This document shows positions 9,695 through 17,722 of a stretch of DNA of 64,000 bases, one piece after another. The notes under the pieces were generated by a model, which was not told the origin of the DNA, did not search any database, and was given only the letters and a program-made list of their open reading frames with translations. Numbering within the stretch: position 1 is the first letter of the stretch; every line of letters begins with the position of its first letter. Source of the stretch: UBA6059 sp040222235 (lineage in GTDB: Bacteria; Bacteroidota; Bacteroidia; Cytophagales; Cyclobacteriaceae); assembly GCA_040222235.1 (NCBI GenBank), contig JAVKDO010000101.1, positions 1 through 64,000 on the forward strand. The letters run 5' to 3'. A program made the position numbers and the translations under genes.

Positions 9695-9991
9695 TTAGTT
9701 GGTTGTTGAAACGTTCAAGTTACCGCCAACTACTCTGAGTACTTTAAGAATAGTTTCAAATTGAGGTTTTGAGCCTTGAGATAGTGCTTTGTATAAACTT
9801 GGTCTACTCAGCCCAGTTTCTTCGGCAATTTTTGACATTCCGCGAGCCTTGGCTACATGTCCAAGAGCAGTTTTGATGTCTTCAGCGTCACCTTCTTCGA
9901 GTACAGCGTTCAAATACTCTGCGACCATTGCGTCATCTTCTAGGTATTCGGCTATATCAAATTTTGTTACTTCTTTAGTTATCATATTCAC
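9695..9991 (-). CDS. HI1420-family addiction module antitoxin
   Basis: A 98-residue DNA-binding antitoxin. It has the family's usual opening ('FDIAEYLEDDAMVAEYLNAVLEEGD') and a helix-turn-helix around residues 45-90 ('RGMSKIAEETGLSRPSLYKALSQGSKPQFETILKVLRVVG'). This is the antidote family paired with HI1419/Gp49-type RelE-like toxins. The start is GTG at 9991, overlapping the toxin frame's stop (GTGA); an ATG lies two codons further in. The order is toxin first, antitoxin second, as usual for this family. The antitoxin is intact while the toxin in front of it has an internal stop. It probably represses its own operon. Confidence 0.85.
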   Translation of the reverse strand: MNMITKEVTKFDIAEYLEDDAMVAEYLNAVLEEGDAEDIKTALGHVAKARGMSKIAEETGLSRPSLYKALSQGSKPQFETILKVLRVVGGNLNVSTTN

Positions 9992-10290
9992 GTGTCTTTA
10001 TAGTTAGACCATAATTCCTTGGCTTTTGATATGTCCTTTTGTTGCGATGATTTAGTCCCACCGTTCAAAAGAAGTACAACAACGCCATTGTGCTCTTTTA
10101 AATAGACTAGGTATCCTTTGGCGTAATGAATTCAGAGCTCGTTAATTCCTTGACCAACCATTTCACAATCTCCAAAGTTTCCATGTTCCTGTATTCTTTG
10201 AATACGAAAGAGAACTTTGGCCTTAGCTCGCTGGTCTTTCAGTTTCCTGAGCCATTTGTCAAATTCTTCTGTCTTTTCAATAGAATACAC
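9988..10290 (-). pseudogene. HI1419/Gp49-type RelE-like toxin with in-frame TGA
   Basis: From GTG at 10290 the frame reads 52 residues ('VYSIEKTEEFDKWLRKLKDQ' ... 'GDCEMVGQGINEL'). It meets TGA at 10132-10134, then continues in the same frame for 47 codons ('IHYAKGYLVYLKEHNGVVVL' ... 'KELWSNYKDT') to a stop at 9988. Both halves match the ribosome-dependent mRNase toxin family, and 100 codons is the family's normal length. Family members usually read ...SEL-R-IHYG..., so the stop stands where a conserved Arg is expected, consistent with a single CGA-to-TGA change. The toxin is therefore probably inactive. A sequencing error or stop readthrough are the alternatives. Confidence 0.75.
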
Positions 10291-10295
10291 ACAGA

Positions 10296-10326
10296 CAAAT
10301 GTATTCACTTGGATACACCTTTGCAA
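10296..10326 (-). promoter_or_regulatory. candidate Bacteroidetes promoter of the toxin-antitoxin operon
   Basis: On the minus strand TTG (10326-10324) is followed after 20 bases by TACATTTG (10303-10296), matching the Bacteroidetes -33/-7 form TTG...TAnnTTTG. Transcription would begin close to 10290, the GTG start of the toxin, implying an almost leaderless message. Confidence 0.5.
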
Positions 10327-10475
10327 TAAACAGCTAGAATTTACGATTGAAAAGGATGTCTTAGGATAAACTAGCACGTGAACGCTGGAGCTAGTAAATA
10401 GGGTTAAACTACTGACACTGCCCAATGCCTATAATGGTGAAGTAAGAAGTGGAGACTCTAGCTCGAGTAGAGGAT

Positions 10476-10494
10476 CCTGAGTTGCAAACTCAGG
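10476..10494. repeat. palindrome CCTGAGTTGCAAACTCAGG, copy 3
   Basis: The third identical 19-mer, 59 bases downstream of the MOSC gene. It is preceded by a hairpin with arms CTCTA (10456-10460) and TAGAG (10468-10472). About 50 bases in total resemble the copy-2 region, so the repeat unit is larger than the palindrome. Confidence 0.85.
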
Positions 10495-10552
10495 ATAACT
10501 TGGAAGGTTGGTTGGCACGGCCGACTACTCTAATGACTACAGGCGCTTTCTG

Positions 10553-11098
10553 CTATACTCGTTCCAGTTTGAGATATGGCCTGGAGGGTAGTTCTATTAA
10601 TATCTCATCGCCAATGCTGACTTCCCCTCCTTCCAATACAATGCCCATAACTCCTGCTTTTCTAATCAGGTTACCTTCTCGGTCTTTATCCAGTACAGCC
10701 TGCATCAGCCCGGGTTTTATTGAATCAATTTGTTTACACGGATTTCGTAAACCTGTGATTTCAATTCTTGCAGTGCTACCGATGGATAGTACAGTATGCT
10801 TTGGCAAGTTCAATAAGTCCACTTTTTCTGTTGTGATGTTTTCTCCCATTTGTCCAGGCAAGACGTCAAATCCCTTTTCTTTCAATTCGTCAAATAATTC
10901 TGAATGCAGTAAATGGACTTGCCTTAAGTTAGGCTGATTGGGATCTTTAGCCACTCTAGAGCGATGCTTTACCTTTTGCCCCATATGGGCATCTCCCTCG
11001 ACACCCAACCCTTTAAGTAATACTATCTTCTCATTGACGTATTTGTTAAAAGTGTGTTTATCACTTTTACTTACTGCTGTGACTTTTCCTATTTTCAT
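10553..11098 (-). CDS. MOSC domain protein
   Basis: A 181-residue protein made of a single MOSC domain, the fold of molybdenum-cofactor sulfurase C-termini and YiiM-type enzymes. Visible family features are 'GVEGDAH' (32-38), 'RQVHLLHSELFDEL', 'PGQMGENIT' (81-89) and the conserved Cys121 in 'GLRNPCKQID'. It ends in a beta-barrel segment ('VMGIVLEGGEVSIGDEILIELP'). Standalone MOSC proteins are thought to handle Moco or reduce N-hydroxylated compounds; which applies here is open. It lies 40 bases behind the HxlR regulator on the same strand and is probably co-transcribed with it. Confidence 0.88.
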   Translation of the reverse strand: MKIGKVTAVSKSDKHTFNKYVNEKIVLLKGLGVEGDAHMGQKVKHRSRVAKDPNQPNLRQVHLLHSELFDELKEKGFDVLPGQMGENITTEKVDLLNLPKHTVLSIGSTARIEITGLRNPCKQIDSIKPGLMQAVLDKDREGNLIRKAGVMGIVLEGGEVSIGDEILIELPSRPYLKLERV

Positions 11099-11138
11099 AC
11101 TTATGGTAGGTATATGAGGCGTAGCGACCCGAAGGGCA

Positions 11139-11582
11139 CTATGATGTTATATGCATTGTTGAAGCCAGCTTTTCTTTGTATTTCTTCTTTAGTGCTGATA
11201 TAGATTCCTCTTTATTGTTCTTCATTAATTCGAGCTCGTCGCTTTGTCTCATGAGTGGGTTAAATCCTCTTAGTGTACTATCACTCCAAATAGCTAACTC
11301 CACCACGACAGGGGCAAGTGACAAGCCTTCTTCAGTCAGGTGATAGAGATTAGTTTTCTTATTTGTAGGATGCTTGACCTTCTTAATTAGACCATATTGT
11401 TCGAGGCACTTGAGTTTCGATGAAAGAACATTGGTTGCAATCGCCTCATCACTTTCGGTAAAGTCCTTGAAAGTTTGCATCTCTTCAATTAGCATCTGCT
11501 TGACGATTACAAGCATCCATTTATCACCTAAGATGTCAAGGGCTGAGGTATTAGGACAATCGCATCTGAATTCTTGTTTCAT
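11139..11582 (-). CDS. HxlR-family transcriptional regulator
   Basis: A 147-residue winged-helix regulator. The family signature is near the N-terminus: Cys pair 'RCDCPNTSALDILGDKWMLVIVKQML', then 'FTESDEAIATNVLSSKLKCLEQYGLIKKVKHPTNKKTNLYHLTEEG'. HxlR proteins often sense redox or electrophile stress through an N-terminal Cys; Cys7 and Cys9 are candidates. It is followed closely by the MOSC gene, its likely target or operon partner. Two direct repeats of TTTGCAAGTG upstream suggest self-regulation. Confidence 0.88.
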   Translation of the reverse strand: MKQEFRCDCPNTSALDILGDKWMLVIVKQMLIEEMQTFKDFTESDEAIATNVLSSKLKCLEQYGLIKKVKHPTNKKTNLYHLTEEGLSLAPVVVELAIWSDSTLRGFNPLMRQSDELELMKNNKEESISALKKKYKEKLASTMHITS

Positions 11583-11601
11583 AGTAACCAGGCATTAATT
11601 T

Positions 11602-11641
11602 CACTTGCAAAAAAACAATTAAATTTAAAAACACTTGCAAA
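11602..11641 (-). promoter_or_regulatory. paired direct repeats TTTGCAAGTG, candidate HxlR operator
   Basis: On the minus strand TTTGCAAGTG occurs at 11641-11632 and again at 11611-11602. The two are exactly 30 bases apart (about three helical turns), 20 and 50 bases before the HxlR start. Identical half-sites on one face of the helix, just ahead of a regulator gene, are typical of autoregulation. The protein bound is inferred. Confidence 0.5.
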
Positions 11642-11696
11642 TCAAAAGTAATAAACCAAAAGCAAAGAAATGGCGAATCAAGTTTTAATCCAAAGA

Positions 11697-11845
11697 ATTC
11701 CTCGAGGCTCTGCCTCGGGGTTCCAATAAAAACGTCATTCCCGCGAAGGCGGGGATCCAAATAAATAATTTCGGTTTTTGATCTTCAGATCAAAATGAAA
11801 CCAGCGAAATACCCCGACGGCTTGCCTCGGGGATAGTTGGTTTCA
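11697..11845. repeat. cluster of four intergenic hairpins
   Basis: The gap 11583-12016 holds no gene but has four inverted repeats in a row. The first is at 11700-11720 (arms rich in CCTCGAGGC/GCCTCGGGG). The second is near 11739-11756 (CCCGC/GCGGG, inside a 'CGTCATTCCCGCG' element). The third is at 11776-11796 (TTTTGATC/GATCAAAA, perfect 8 bp). The fourth is near 11812-11832 (CCCCGA/TCGGGG with an inner GGC/GCC pair). The first and fourth share the CCCCGAGGC theme. They look like dispersed palindromic repeats rather than a single terminator. Confidence 0.6.
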
Positions 11846-12016
11846 AGAAATTTCTTATTTACCTGGCATTCACCTATTCGTCACATTAGTTTTTTTCTCA
11901 AATCAGCAGTGTTTCGACATTTGCCAGAACTCTTACTTACTGCCCTTGGTACTTAACTTGTATTTGTCATAGGTGAAAGAAAAGTTTAAGTGGCCTTTTG
12001 CGCTTACTTAACGTCT

Positions 12017-12898
12017 TCAATCTATTTCACGCATGTGATAGCTCCTGGACCATTCCGTTGATTGTCCAGGTTTGATTGATATTTCAAAGAATAGCTCGGG
12101 ACTGATCACGTGTTTCCATCCCCAAAGATTCACTTTACTGGTTTGAAAACTGCCGGTCTCTTTAATAGCAAGTTTGCTTCGGAGGTTGATTAATTCCCAT
12201 GCAGCATCTACAGTCTCACCACCGGAGAGATTACTAAAAAAGAATTGCTCTTGGGGTGAGCCGTTGAAGCCAATTCCATCTTTTCCGAGATCAATTTTAC
12301 CTTCAGGATTGACCGTCTCTCCAAATAATTCAGGTTTCAACTGAAATGGAAAATTCAAAATATAATTGCCTCCGATTGGATGATCGAGTGCTGTGAAATT
12401 GTGGACATACTCATCGGTGAGAATGGCTTTTTCACCCGTATTTTCTAAGTAGTATTTGATAGTAAAGCTGCTATCATTCAATACAATCTCCTTGCGCAGT
12501 AGGTACGAATATCCATTAACTGCTTCTGATTTACAGCTAGTCAATATCCTATTCGCCTCGGCAACAGTTTCAAATTCGGCGGGTCTGATGTCGTGAGGTT
12601 TACTGCACTTATATCGAGGAGCTTCTTTTCGTAGTAAGCCCACGCCGATCTTGTGAAACCAACCACCTATTTCTGCCTCATCAAAACCCAAGGCAGTATC
12701 AATGCCGAATTCATTATAGAATCCTTTTCCAAAGTGATGCACATCTTCGACATCAGTTCTTTCAACTGTTGACAACTGCGTGTTTTGAAATTTTACTCCG
12801 ACGATTTTACCTGTCCAATCAAACCGAGAAAAATCATAGTTTGCGAATGGGGTATCCATTTCGATTTCCAGGTTTTCATTTTTGAGGATATGTGGCAT
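12017..12898 (-). CDS. aldose-1-epimerase-like (galactose mutarotase fold) protein
   Basis: A 293-residue cytoplasmic protein with the beta-sandwich pattern of galactose mutarotase-like enzymes. It has repeated strand motifs and a central 'EYVHNFTALDHPIGGNYILNFPF', where a conserved His and nearby acids would bind sugar. It ends in 'WGWKHVISPELFFEISIKPGQSTEWSRSYHM', typical of the fold's last strands. It resembles the uncharacterised epimerase-like subgroup rather than classical GalM, so substrate and activity are open. It appears to be transcribed alone. Confidence 0.65.
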   Translation of the reverse strand: MPHILKNENLEIEMDTPFANYDFSRFDWTGKIVGVKFQNTQLSTVERTDVEDVHHFGKGFYNEFGIDTALGFDEAEIGGWFHKIGVGLLRKEAPRYKCSKPHDIRPAEFETVAEANRILTSCKSEAVNGYSYLLRKEIVLNDSSFTIKYYLENTGEKAILTDEYVHNFTALDHPIGGNYILNFPFQLKPELFGETVNPEGKIDLGKDGIGFNGSPQEQFFFSNLSGGETVDAAWELINLRSKLAIKETGSFQTSKVNLWGWKHVISPELFFEISIKPGQSTEWSRSYHMREID

Positions 12899-13056
12899 AG
12901 TATGAAATAATGGCGGATATGAATACTCTGAGGTAAGGACGGGTGAGCTTAATACTAAACCTCATCTATCGCTTTGTTTAATCTTCTGGATTTTGGTTCA
13001 ATATCTACAACCTAGAGATCATTGATCAGTCACAAATACAAAGAAGTGGTCTGCGT

Positions 13057-13371
13057 TTAGATTGTTTGTTGAGATGTGGTTATGTTTTCGATTGCTGCGA
13101 ACTCTTCCGATTTTGAATTTGATTCTTCTTCTATGTCGTAATCATCTTGTAATCCGAGCCAAAATTTCGGCGTAGTACTGAAGTATTGACTTAGTCGAAG
13201 AGCTGTATCCGCTGTTATTCTTCTATTCTTCTTTAGGATCTCACTTATTCTTGTCTGGGGAACTCTTATTGCCTTTGATAGTTTGTAGGCGGTTATTCCC
13301 ATTGGCTTTAAAAACTCTTCTGACAGCACTTCTCCGGGATGTATGTTCGGTAATTTTTCCATTGCATTCAT
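13057..13371 (-). CDS. higA: HigA-type antitoxin
   Basis: A 104-residue antitoxin of the VapI/HigA type. It opens with the family's 'NIHPGEVLSEEFLKPMGITAYKLSKAIRVPQTRISEILKKNRRITADTALRLSQYF' helix-turn-helix and has 'TPKFWLGLQDDYDIE' after it. It neutralises the HigB mRNase and represses the operon. Its ATG follows the higB stop after one base, so translation is coupled. Confidence 0.9.
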   Translation of the reverse strand: MNAMEKLPNIHPGEVLSEEFLKPMGITAYKLSKAIRVPQTRISEILKKNRRITADTALRLSQYFSTTPKFWLGLQDDYDIEEESNSKSEEFAAIENITTSQQTI

Positions 13372-13372
13372 A

Positions 13373-13654
13373 TCAGTGGTAATCTATAATTTCAACTTCA
13401 TTCGCATTTCCGTTATCCCAATTGAAAATTATTCTCCATTGGTCATTGATCCTGATACTGTAGTAGCCTTTAAGGTTACCACTTAGTTTTTCAAGTCGAT
13501 TCGAAGGAGGAATTTTCAAGTCGGCAATGTTTTGAGAATTACTAAGCATCCTCAATTTTCTTCTTCCTACTATCTGTATCTCCAATGGCCATTTTTTGAT
13601 CCTTTCGCCATTCCAAACCTTTTCAGTGTTCTTTGATCCGAGTGTTAATATCAT
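13373..13654 (-). CDS. higB: HigB-type toxin (RelE/ParE superfamily)
   Basis: A 93-residue toxin with the full HigB pattern: 'NGERIKKWPLEIQIVGRRKLRMLSNSQNIADLKIPPSNRLEKLSGNLKGYYSIRINDQWRIIFNW'. Family members cut mRNA on the ribosome. The C-terminal His ('EIIDYH') and Arg residues needed for activity are present, so this pair looks functional, unlike the one at 10 kb. A CCTAYCGGAA copy lies 109 bases upstream of its start. Confidence 0.9.
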   Translation of the reverse strand: MILTLGSKNTEKVWNGERIKKWPLEIQIVGRRKLRMLSNSQNIADLKIPPSNRLEKLSGNLKGYYSIRINDQWRIIFNWDNGNANEVEIIDYH

Positions 13655-13762
13655 ATTAACGCTTCACGTTACTAACGCTAAAGGTATCAATAATGTTAGG
13701 GTTTAGCAATTAGCCGGAAAATAAGTTCAAAACTGACCTTACTCAGCGTCGTGTAGTGTCCA

Positions 13763-13772
13763 CCTATCGGAA
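13763..13772 (+). repeat. CCTATCGGAA copy upstream of higBA
   Basis: An intergenic copy, 109 bases before the higB start. It reads TTCCGATAGG in the gene's direction. Confidence 0.75.
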
Positions 13773-13879
13773 ATAGAGAAGCTGAGGTGTTCATTGGATA
13801 ATCGATTGCTCCGAGTACGAATCTTGATCAATAAAAGCACAATTGGTCACTTGCGCTAGTATAGCTTTTTAAGCAGACA

Positions 13880-16096
13880 CTACTTGCCATCTGGAGGACA
13901 GTGCTGTTTTAGAAAATTTGTATAGAGGGTGGCCATGTGCTCTCTGGTTCCTTCACCTTCAGAAATCCCATGTGTACGATTTGGATAAGGCATCACTTGA
14001 AATTGCTTGTTGTGCTTTATCAATTCGTTTATGAGTAGTTCTGCATTTTGATAATGCACATTATCATCTCCAGTGCCATGGATGTAAAGTAATTCCCCCG
14101 TTAGGTTCTTGGCGTAGGTAATGGGAGAACCTTCAATGAAATCTTCCCTGTTTTCCTGAGGTAAGCCCATGTACCTCTCCTGATAGATGTTGTCATAGGT
14201 CAGTTGATTGGCCACAGCGGCTATTGAAATCCCCGTTTTATAAATCTCAGGATATCGAAACATCAAATTTAGGGTGGCTGATCCTCCGCCGCTCCATCCC
14301 CAAACTGCTACTCGCTCGGGATCTACATAATCCCATTTCAAAATTTCCTTGGCAGCCATGGCTTGATCATTAATGTTGATCACGCCTATTTTTCTGTAAA
14401 TGGACTTTCGCCATGCACGTCCTTTTGGAGCAGGCGTGCCTCTGTTGTCTAGAGAGATGTAGATATAACCGTCCTCAGCCATATCCCCGTTATATAGCCT
14501 GTTGCTACTCACCCCGTAGGTGTCCTTTACGGTAGTCCCAGCAGGCTCAGAATAGAGATAAAATACAACGGGGTATTTTTTCGACGGATCGAAATTCGTT
14601 GGTTTGACCATCCAGCCGTCCATTTCTACATTGTCGGCAGTCGTGATAGTGAAGAACTCGGTTGTTGGTTTTTCTGCCACTGCCTCAATGTTGCCAATAA
14701 GGCTTTCATCTTTGCTTAAAGTCTTGTGATTGGCGGTCGTAATAAACGCTTTAGTTTTTGGGGTGTAGTGATTCGAAAAAGTATGCTCGGCATATTTCCC
14801 ATTGGACGAAAAGGAATAATCGTGGGTTCCAATCAGACTTTCTGGACTGACTAGTTCGTTTTTCCCTTTTCCGTTTAGTTTGGATCGATACAGATATTTT
14901 TGAGTGGCATTATCTGGTGAGGCCATATAGTAGACATAGCCAGTTTTCTTATTGATGTGTTTGAGGTCGATGACATCATAGGCGCCTTGGGTGATAAGTA
15001 CCTCAGGCTTACCTACCAAAGACACCTGATATAAATGCCGCCAACCATCTTTCTCAGATGCCCACAGAATGCTATTTGTATCTTCCAAAAAACTAAAGCT
15101 GTTGGTATAATCAATTTCACGAGTACCGCCCACCTTAAATAGGTCTACCCAAGCTTCGTCTGATTCTTCGTGGATCACTTTGGCATTTCCATTTACAGCG
15201 TCTGCAACGAATAATTTGCTCTGGTTTTGCTTCCTGTTCAGTTGCTGGATCAGCAGCTCATTCGTATTTGGAATAAACTCCATCCTTACCAGGTAATGTT
15301 GAGCCGGATCTCCCGGCATATTGATCCATGTTGTTTTCCTATCGGAAAGCTGTACCACCCCAACTCTACAAGCAGATGGAGTTTCACCAACTTTAGGATA
15401 CTCCAAAGGCACTAACTGAGAATAGATGGAGTCTGTATTATTGACCATATAAAACTTCTTGATGGTGCTTGCATCGATTTGCCAATAGGCAATAGACTTA
15501 CTGTCAGGACTCCAACGAAACCCATCTCTGCAAGTAAACTCTTCCTCATAAGCCCAGTCAAAAGTGCCATTGATCAGAGAGACCGTCCCATTGGTCGTTA
15601 AGGGTTGAATTTCCCCACTTGCGTAATCTTCGCTGTATAGATTGTTCTCAGAAACGTAAGCTATTGTATTCCCATCGGGAGAGAATTTTGCAAACATGAG
15701 GGAGGAAGGAGGAAGGCTTTCCCCAATTTGGCTTAACGTCTTCGTTTTAAAATCAAAAACCCAATAATCTCCTTTCGTATGTAGGCGCCAAACCTTTTTG
15801 GTATTAGTAAAGAGCAGTACTTTTTCTTGATCTACCGAGAATGAAAAATGGGCTACCTCTAGGGGTTCAGAGTTCCCTGAAGGGGTAAGTTGCGCTGCTG
15901 AAATAACTGTTTTTACCTCATGGTCGGGCAGGGTATAAGTGACCAACTGGTTGTCTTCCAACTTAAAATAACCATCGCCATCATTGGTCCAGTTTACCTG
16001 CGCTGTACCGTTGAACTGAACAATGAAGAAACAGGTGAATACGAGAAGTTTGAATGCATTGATATGAATGATTAAGGGCTTTAGTAGATTTTTCAT
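13880..16096 (-). CDS. dipeptidyl peptidase IV family serine peptidase (S9B)
   Basis: A 738-residue exported peptidase with a signal peptide (about residues 10-32). Residues ~60-480 form the beta-propeller N-terminal domain; 'TFDWAYEEEFTCRDGFRWSPDSKSIAYW' contains the Glu pair that anchors substrate amino termini in DPP IV. The C-terminal alpha/beta-hydrolase domain carries Ser602 in 'GWSGGG', Asp677 in 'HGTGDDNVHYQ' and His709 in 'NRTHGISEG', the complete triad. It removes dipeptides, usually X-Pro, from peptide N-termini in the periplasm. It ends 84 bases upstream of the leftward amidohydrolase and is probably transcribed alone. Confidence 0.93.
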   Translation of the reverse strand: MKNLLKPLIIHINAFKLLVFTCFFIVQFNGTAQVNWTNDGDGYFKLEDNQLVTYTLPDHEVKTVISAAQLTPSGNSEPLEVAHFSFSVDQEKVLLFTNTKKVWRLHTKGDYWVFDFKTKTLSQIGESLPPSSLMFAKFSPDGNTIAYVSENNLYSEDYASGEIQPLTTNGTVSLINGTFDWAYEEEFTCRDGFRWSPDSKSIAYWQIDASTIKKFYMVNNTDSIYSQLVPLEYPKVGETPSACRVGVVQLSDRKTTWINMPGDPAQHYLVRMEFIPNTNELLIQQLNRKQNQSKLFVADAVNGNAKVIHEESDEAWVDLFKVGGTREIDYTNSFSFLEDTNSILWASEKDGWRHLYQVSLVGKPEVLITQGAYDVIDLKHINKKTGYVYYMASPDNATQKYLYRSKLNGKGKNELVSPESLIGTHDYSFSSNGKYAEHTFSNHYTPKTKAFITTANHKTLSKDESLIGNIEAVAEKPTTEFFTITTADNVEMDGWMVKPTNFDPSKKYPVVFYLYSEPAGTTVKDTYGVSSNRLYNGDMAEDGYIYISLDNRGTPAPKGRAWRKSIYRKIGVININDQAMAAKEILKWDYVDPERVAVWGWSGGGSATLNLMFRYPEIYKTGISIAAVANQLTYDNIYQERYMGLPQENREDFIEGSPITYAKNLTGELLYIHGTGDDNVHYQNAELLINELIKHNKQFQVMPYPNRTHGISEGEGTREHMATLYTNFLKQHCPPDGK

Positions 16097-16180
16097 TGGT
16101 AGGTGCTGAGTGTTTTGATCACCTGAAGTTACTCCATGTCATGTCCATAGACAATACCTGGAAATGATCACCATGCGAGC

Positions 16181-17722
16181 TTAATCCAAGTATTGATCGA
16201 TGTTGACTTTGCGACTATTATCATTGGCTTGTTTCACTGCAGCTAGGATATCATCTAGCATGCTTCTATCGAAAATTTGACCTCTGGAAATGACAGTGTT
16301 GATGGCCTTGGTATTGGAGATGTCCTCTAAAGGATTTTTATCTAGTAGCACGAGGTTGGCTTCATAGCCTGCTGAAATTACACCTGCGTTACTTTTCAGC
16401 CATTCAGATGGGTTGACAGTGGCTGCACGAAGTACTTCTGCATTCGACAAGCCAGCGCGACTAAGGCTCCCAAACTCATCATGCAAAGAGAAGCCAGGTA
16501 CGGTGGGAGGTAAGTTGGCATCTGTGCCCGTCATCAGCTTCACACCTCGCTTAGAGAGCTCTGTGGCAAGTACGCTGCATGCCTTGCCATAGGTGGTCCA
16601 GTAGGTCATATGGGTTGCTTTTCTTTCTTCACTGAGGCCGTCATTCAACTTGTAGCGATTGACGGCAGGTAGCCATCCCAGTCCACCGGGGATATATGAG
16701 ACCCACTCGCTGATCCCTGGGTTTTGATACTCTAACTCCACATCTCTGAGTACTTGATCCAAGTCAAACTTCTGACGTACGAAGCTCTCCGTTAACCAAA
16801 GGGTGCTGCTCACTGAGATATTGTTCTTGATCAGGTTTTCCGCTAGGTAGCTACTTCGCTCAGAAACGAATTGCAGAAACTCATCCTCTCTTCCGTAGAA
16901 ACTACCGAAATTACCCTCAGCCTCTGGATCAAAGTCGCGCTGCAAGGCGTTCATCAACTCTTCAAAATGTGCTACACTGCTCTGGCCGTTATCCCAGATG
17001 TCATCCAGCTCCAGGCTCCAAGGGATGTGACCAAAGATGGGCATGTTCAATTCGCCGGCCTTTTTGGCGATAGCCAGATAACTCTCTTTGGTGAGTTGGC
17101 TGTAGATCTTGAGTCCATCATAGCCTTGGTCATAGAGACCTTGGACGATCTGCGCGGCTTCTTCACCAGGGACATTCTTATAGCCCTGCGACCAAGTCAT
17201 GAACGCGCCCTCCATGGTTCCAAAGGTGCCTAGCCTTGGAGAGGCGACAAACATCCTGGGTCCGATGCGGCCTTCCTCTATTTCCTGCTTCCAGGTCAGA
17301 TGATCTTCCTCTCCGATCAACTCACGGATCTGTGTCACACCATTGGCCAGGTAGAGCAATAGGTCGTTAGGGCTTTGGAAGAGATGCACATGCGAATCGA
17401 TCAAACCGGGAATGAGGTATTTGCCTGTGCCATCGATCACCTTGGTGCCCGTAGGTATATTCAGGCTACTGTCAACTGCGACGATCAGGCCGTCTTTAAT
17501 CAGGATGGTCTGATTAGGAATCATCCTTTCGCCATCCTCGGACAGCAGGTTCACATTTGTGATAGCAAAAGGACCACCCTCAGGTACAAACTGTGTGTGA
17601 TCGACGAGTTCTGTCAATGCACCGTAGATGCGCTGGCCGTCACGGTTCATAGCGTAGAAGCCTGCGGCCATGAGTACTGCTAATGTGAGGAGGCTATACT
17701 TGATCCATTTTTTCAATTTCAT
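16181..17722 (-). CDS. membrane-anchored amidohydrolase family protein
   Basis: A 513-residue metal-dependent hydrolase of the imidazolonepropionase-like group. An N-terminal hydrophobic segment (residues 8-24) is a signal anchor. Metal-site elements are 'DSHVHL' (His111, His113), 'GLKIY' near 190, 'GHIPW' near 217, 'VAHFEEL' near 235 and 'TGTDAN' near 405. The barrel is flanked by the composite beta-sandwich ('IPGLID' before, 'GYEANLVLLDKNPLEDISN' after). Periplasmic relatives cleave peptides or other amides; the substrate is not readable. It lies between the DPP IV gene and the LytTR regulator. Confidence 0.88.
   Translation of the reverse strand: MKLKKWIKYSLLTLAVLMAAGFYAMNRDGQRIYGALTELVDHTQFVPEGGPFAITNVNLLSEDGERMIPNQTILIKDGLIVAVDSSLNIPTGTKVIDGTGKYLIPGLIDSHVHLFQSPNDLLLYLANGVTQIRELIGEEDHLTWKQEIEEGRIGPRMFVASPRLGTFGTMEGAFMTWSQGYKNVPGEEAAQIVQGLYDQGYDGLKIYSQLTKESYLAIAKKAGELNMPIFGHIPWSLELDDIWDNGQSSVAHFEELMNALQRDFDPEAEGNFGSFYGREDEFLQFVSERSSYLAENLIKNNISVSSTLWLTESFVRQKFDLDQVLRDVELEYQNPGISEWVSYIPGGLGWLPAVNRYKLNDGLSEERKATHMTYWTTYGKACSVLATELSKRGVKLMTGTDANLPPTVPGFSLHDEFGSLSRAGLSNAEVLRAATVNPSEWLKSNAGVISAGYEANLVLLDKNPLEDISNTKAINTVISRGQIFDRSMLDDILAAVKQANDNSRKVNIDQYLD

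Noticed and set aside
10291..10425. Extension of the toxin frame upstream of GTG 10290
   Set aside because: The extra residues do not match the toxin family and include the promoter region.
10449..10937. 162-codon plus-strand frame opposite the MOSC gene
   Set aside because: It is a shadow of MOSC; the product has no family pattern and the MOSC frame is clearly the coding one.
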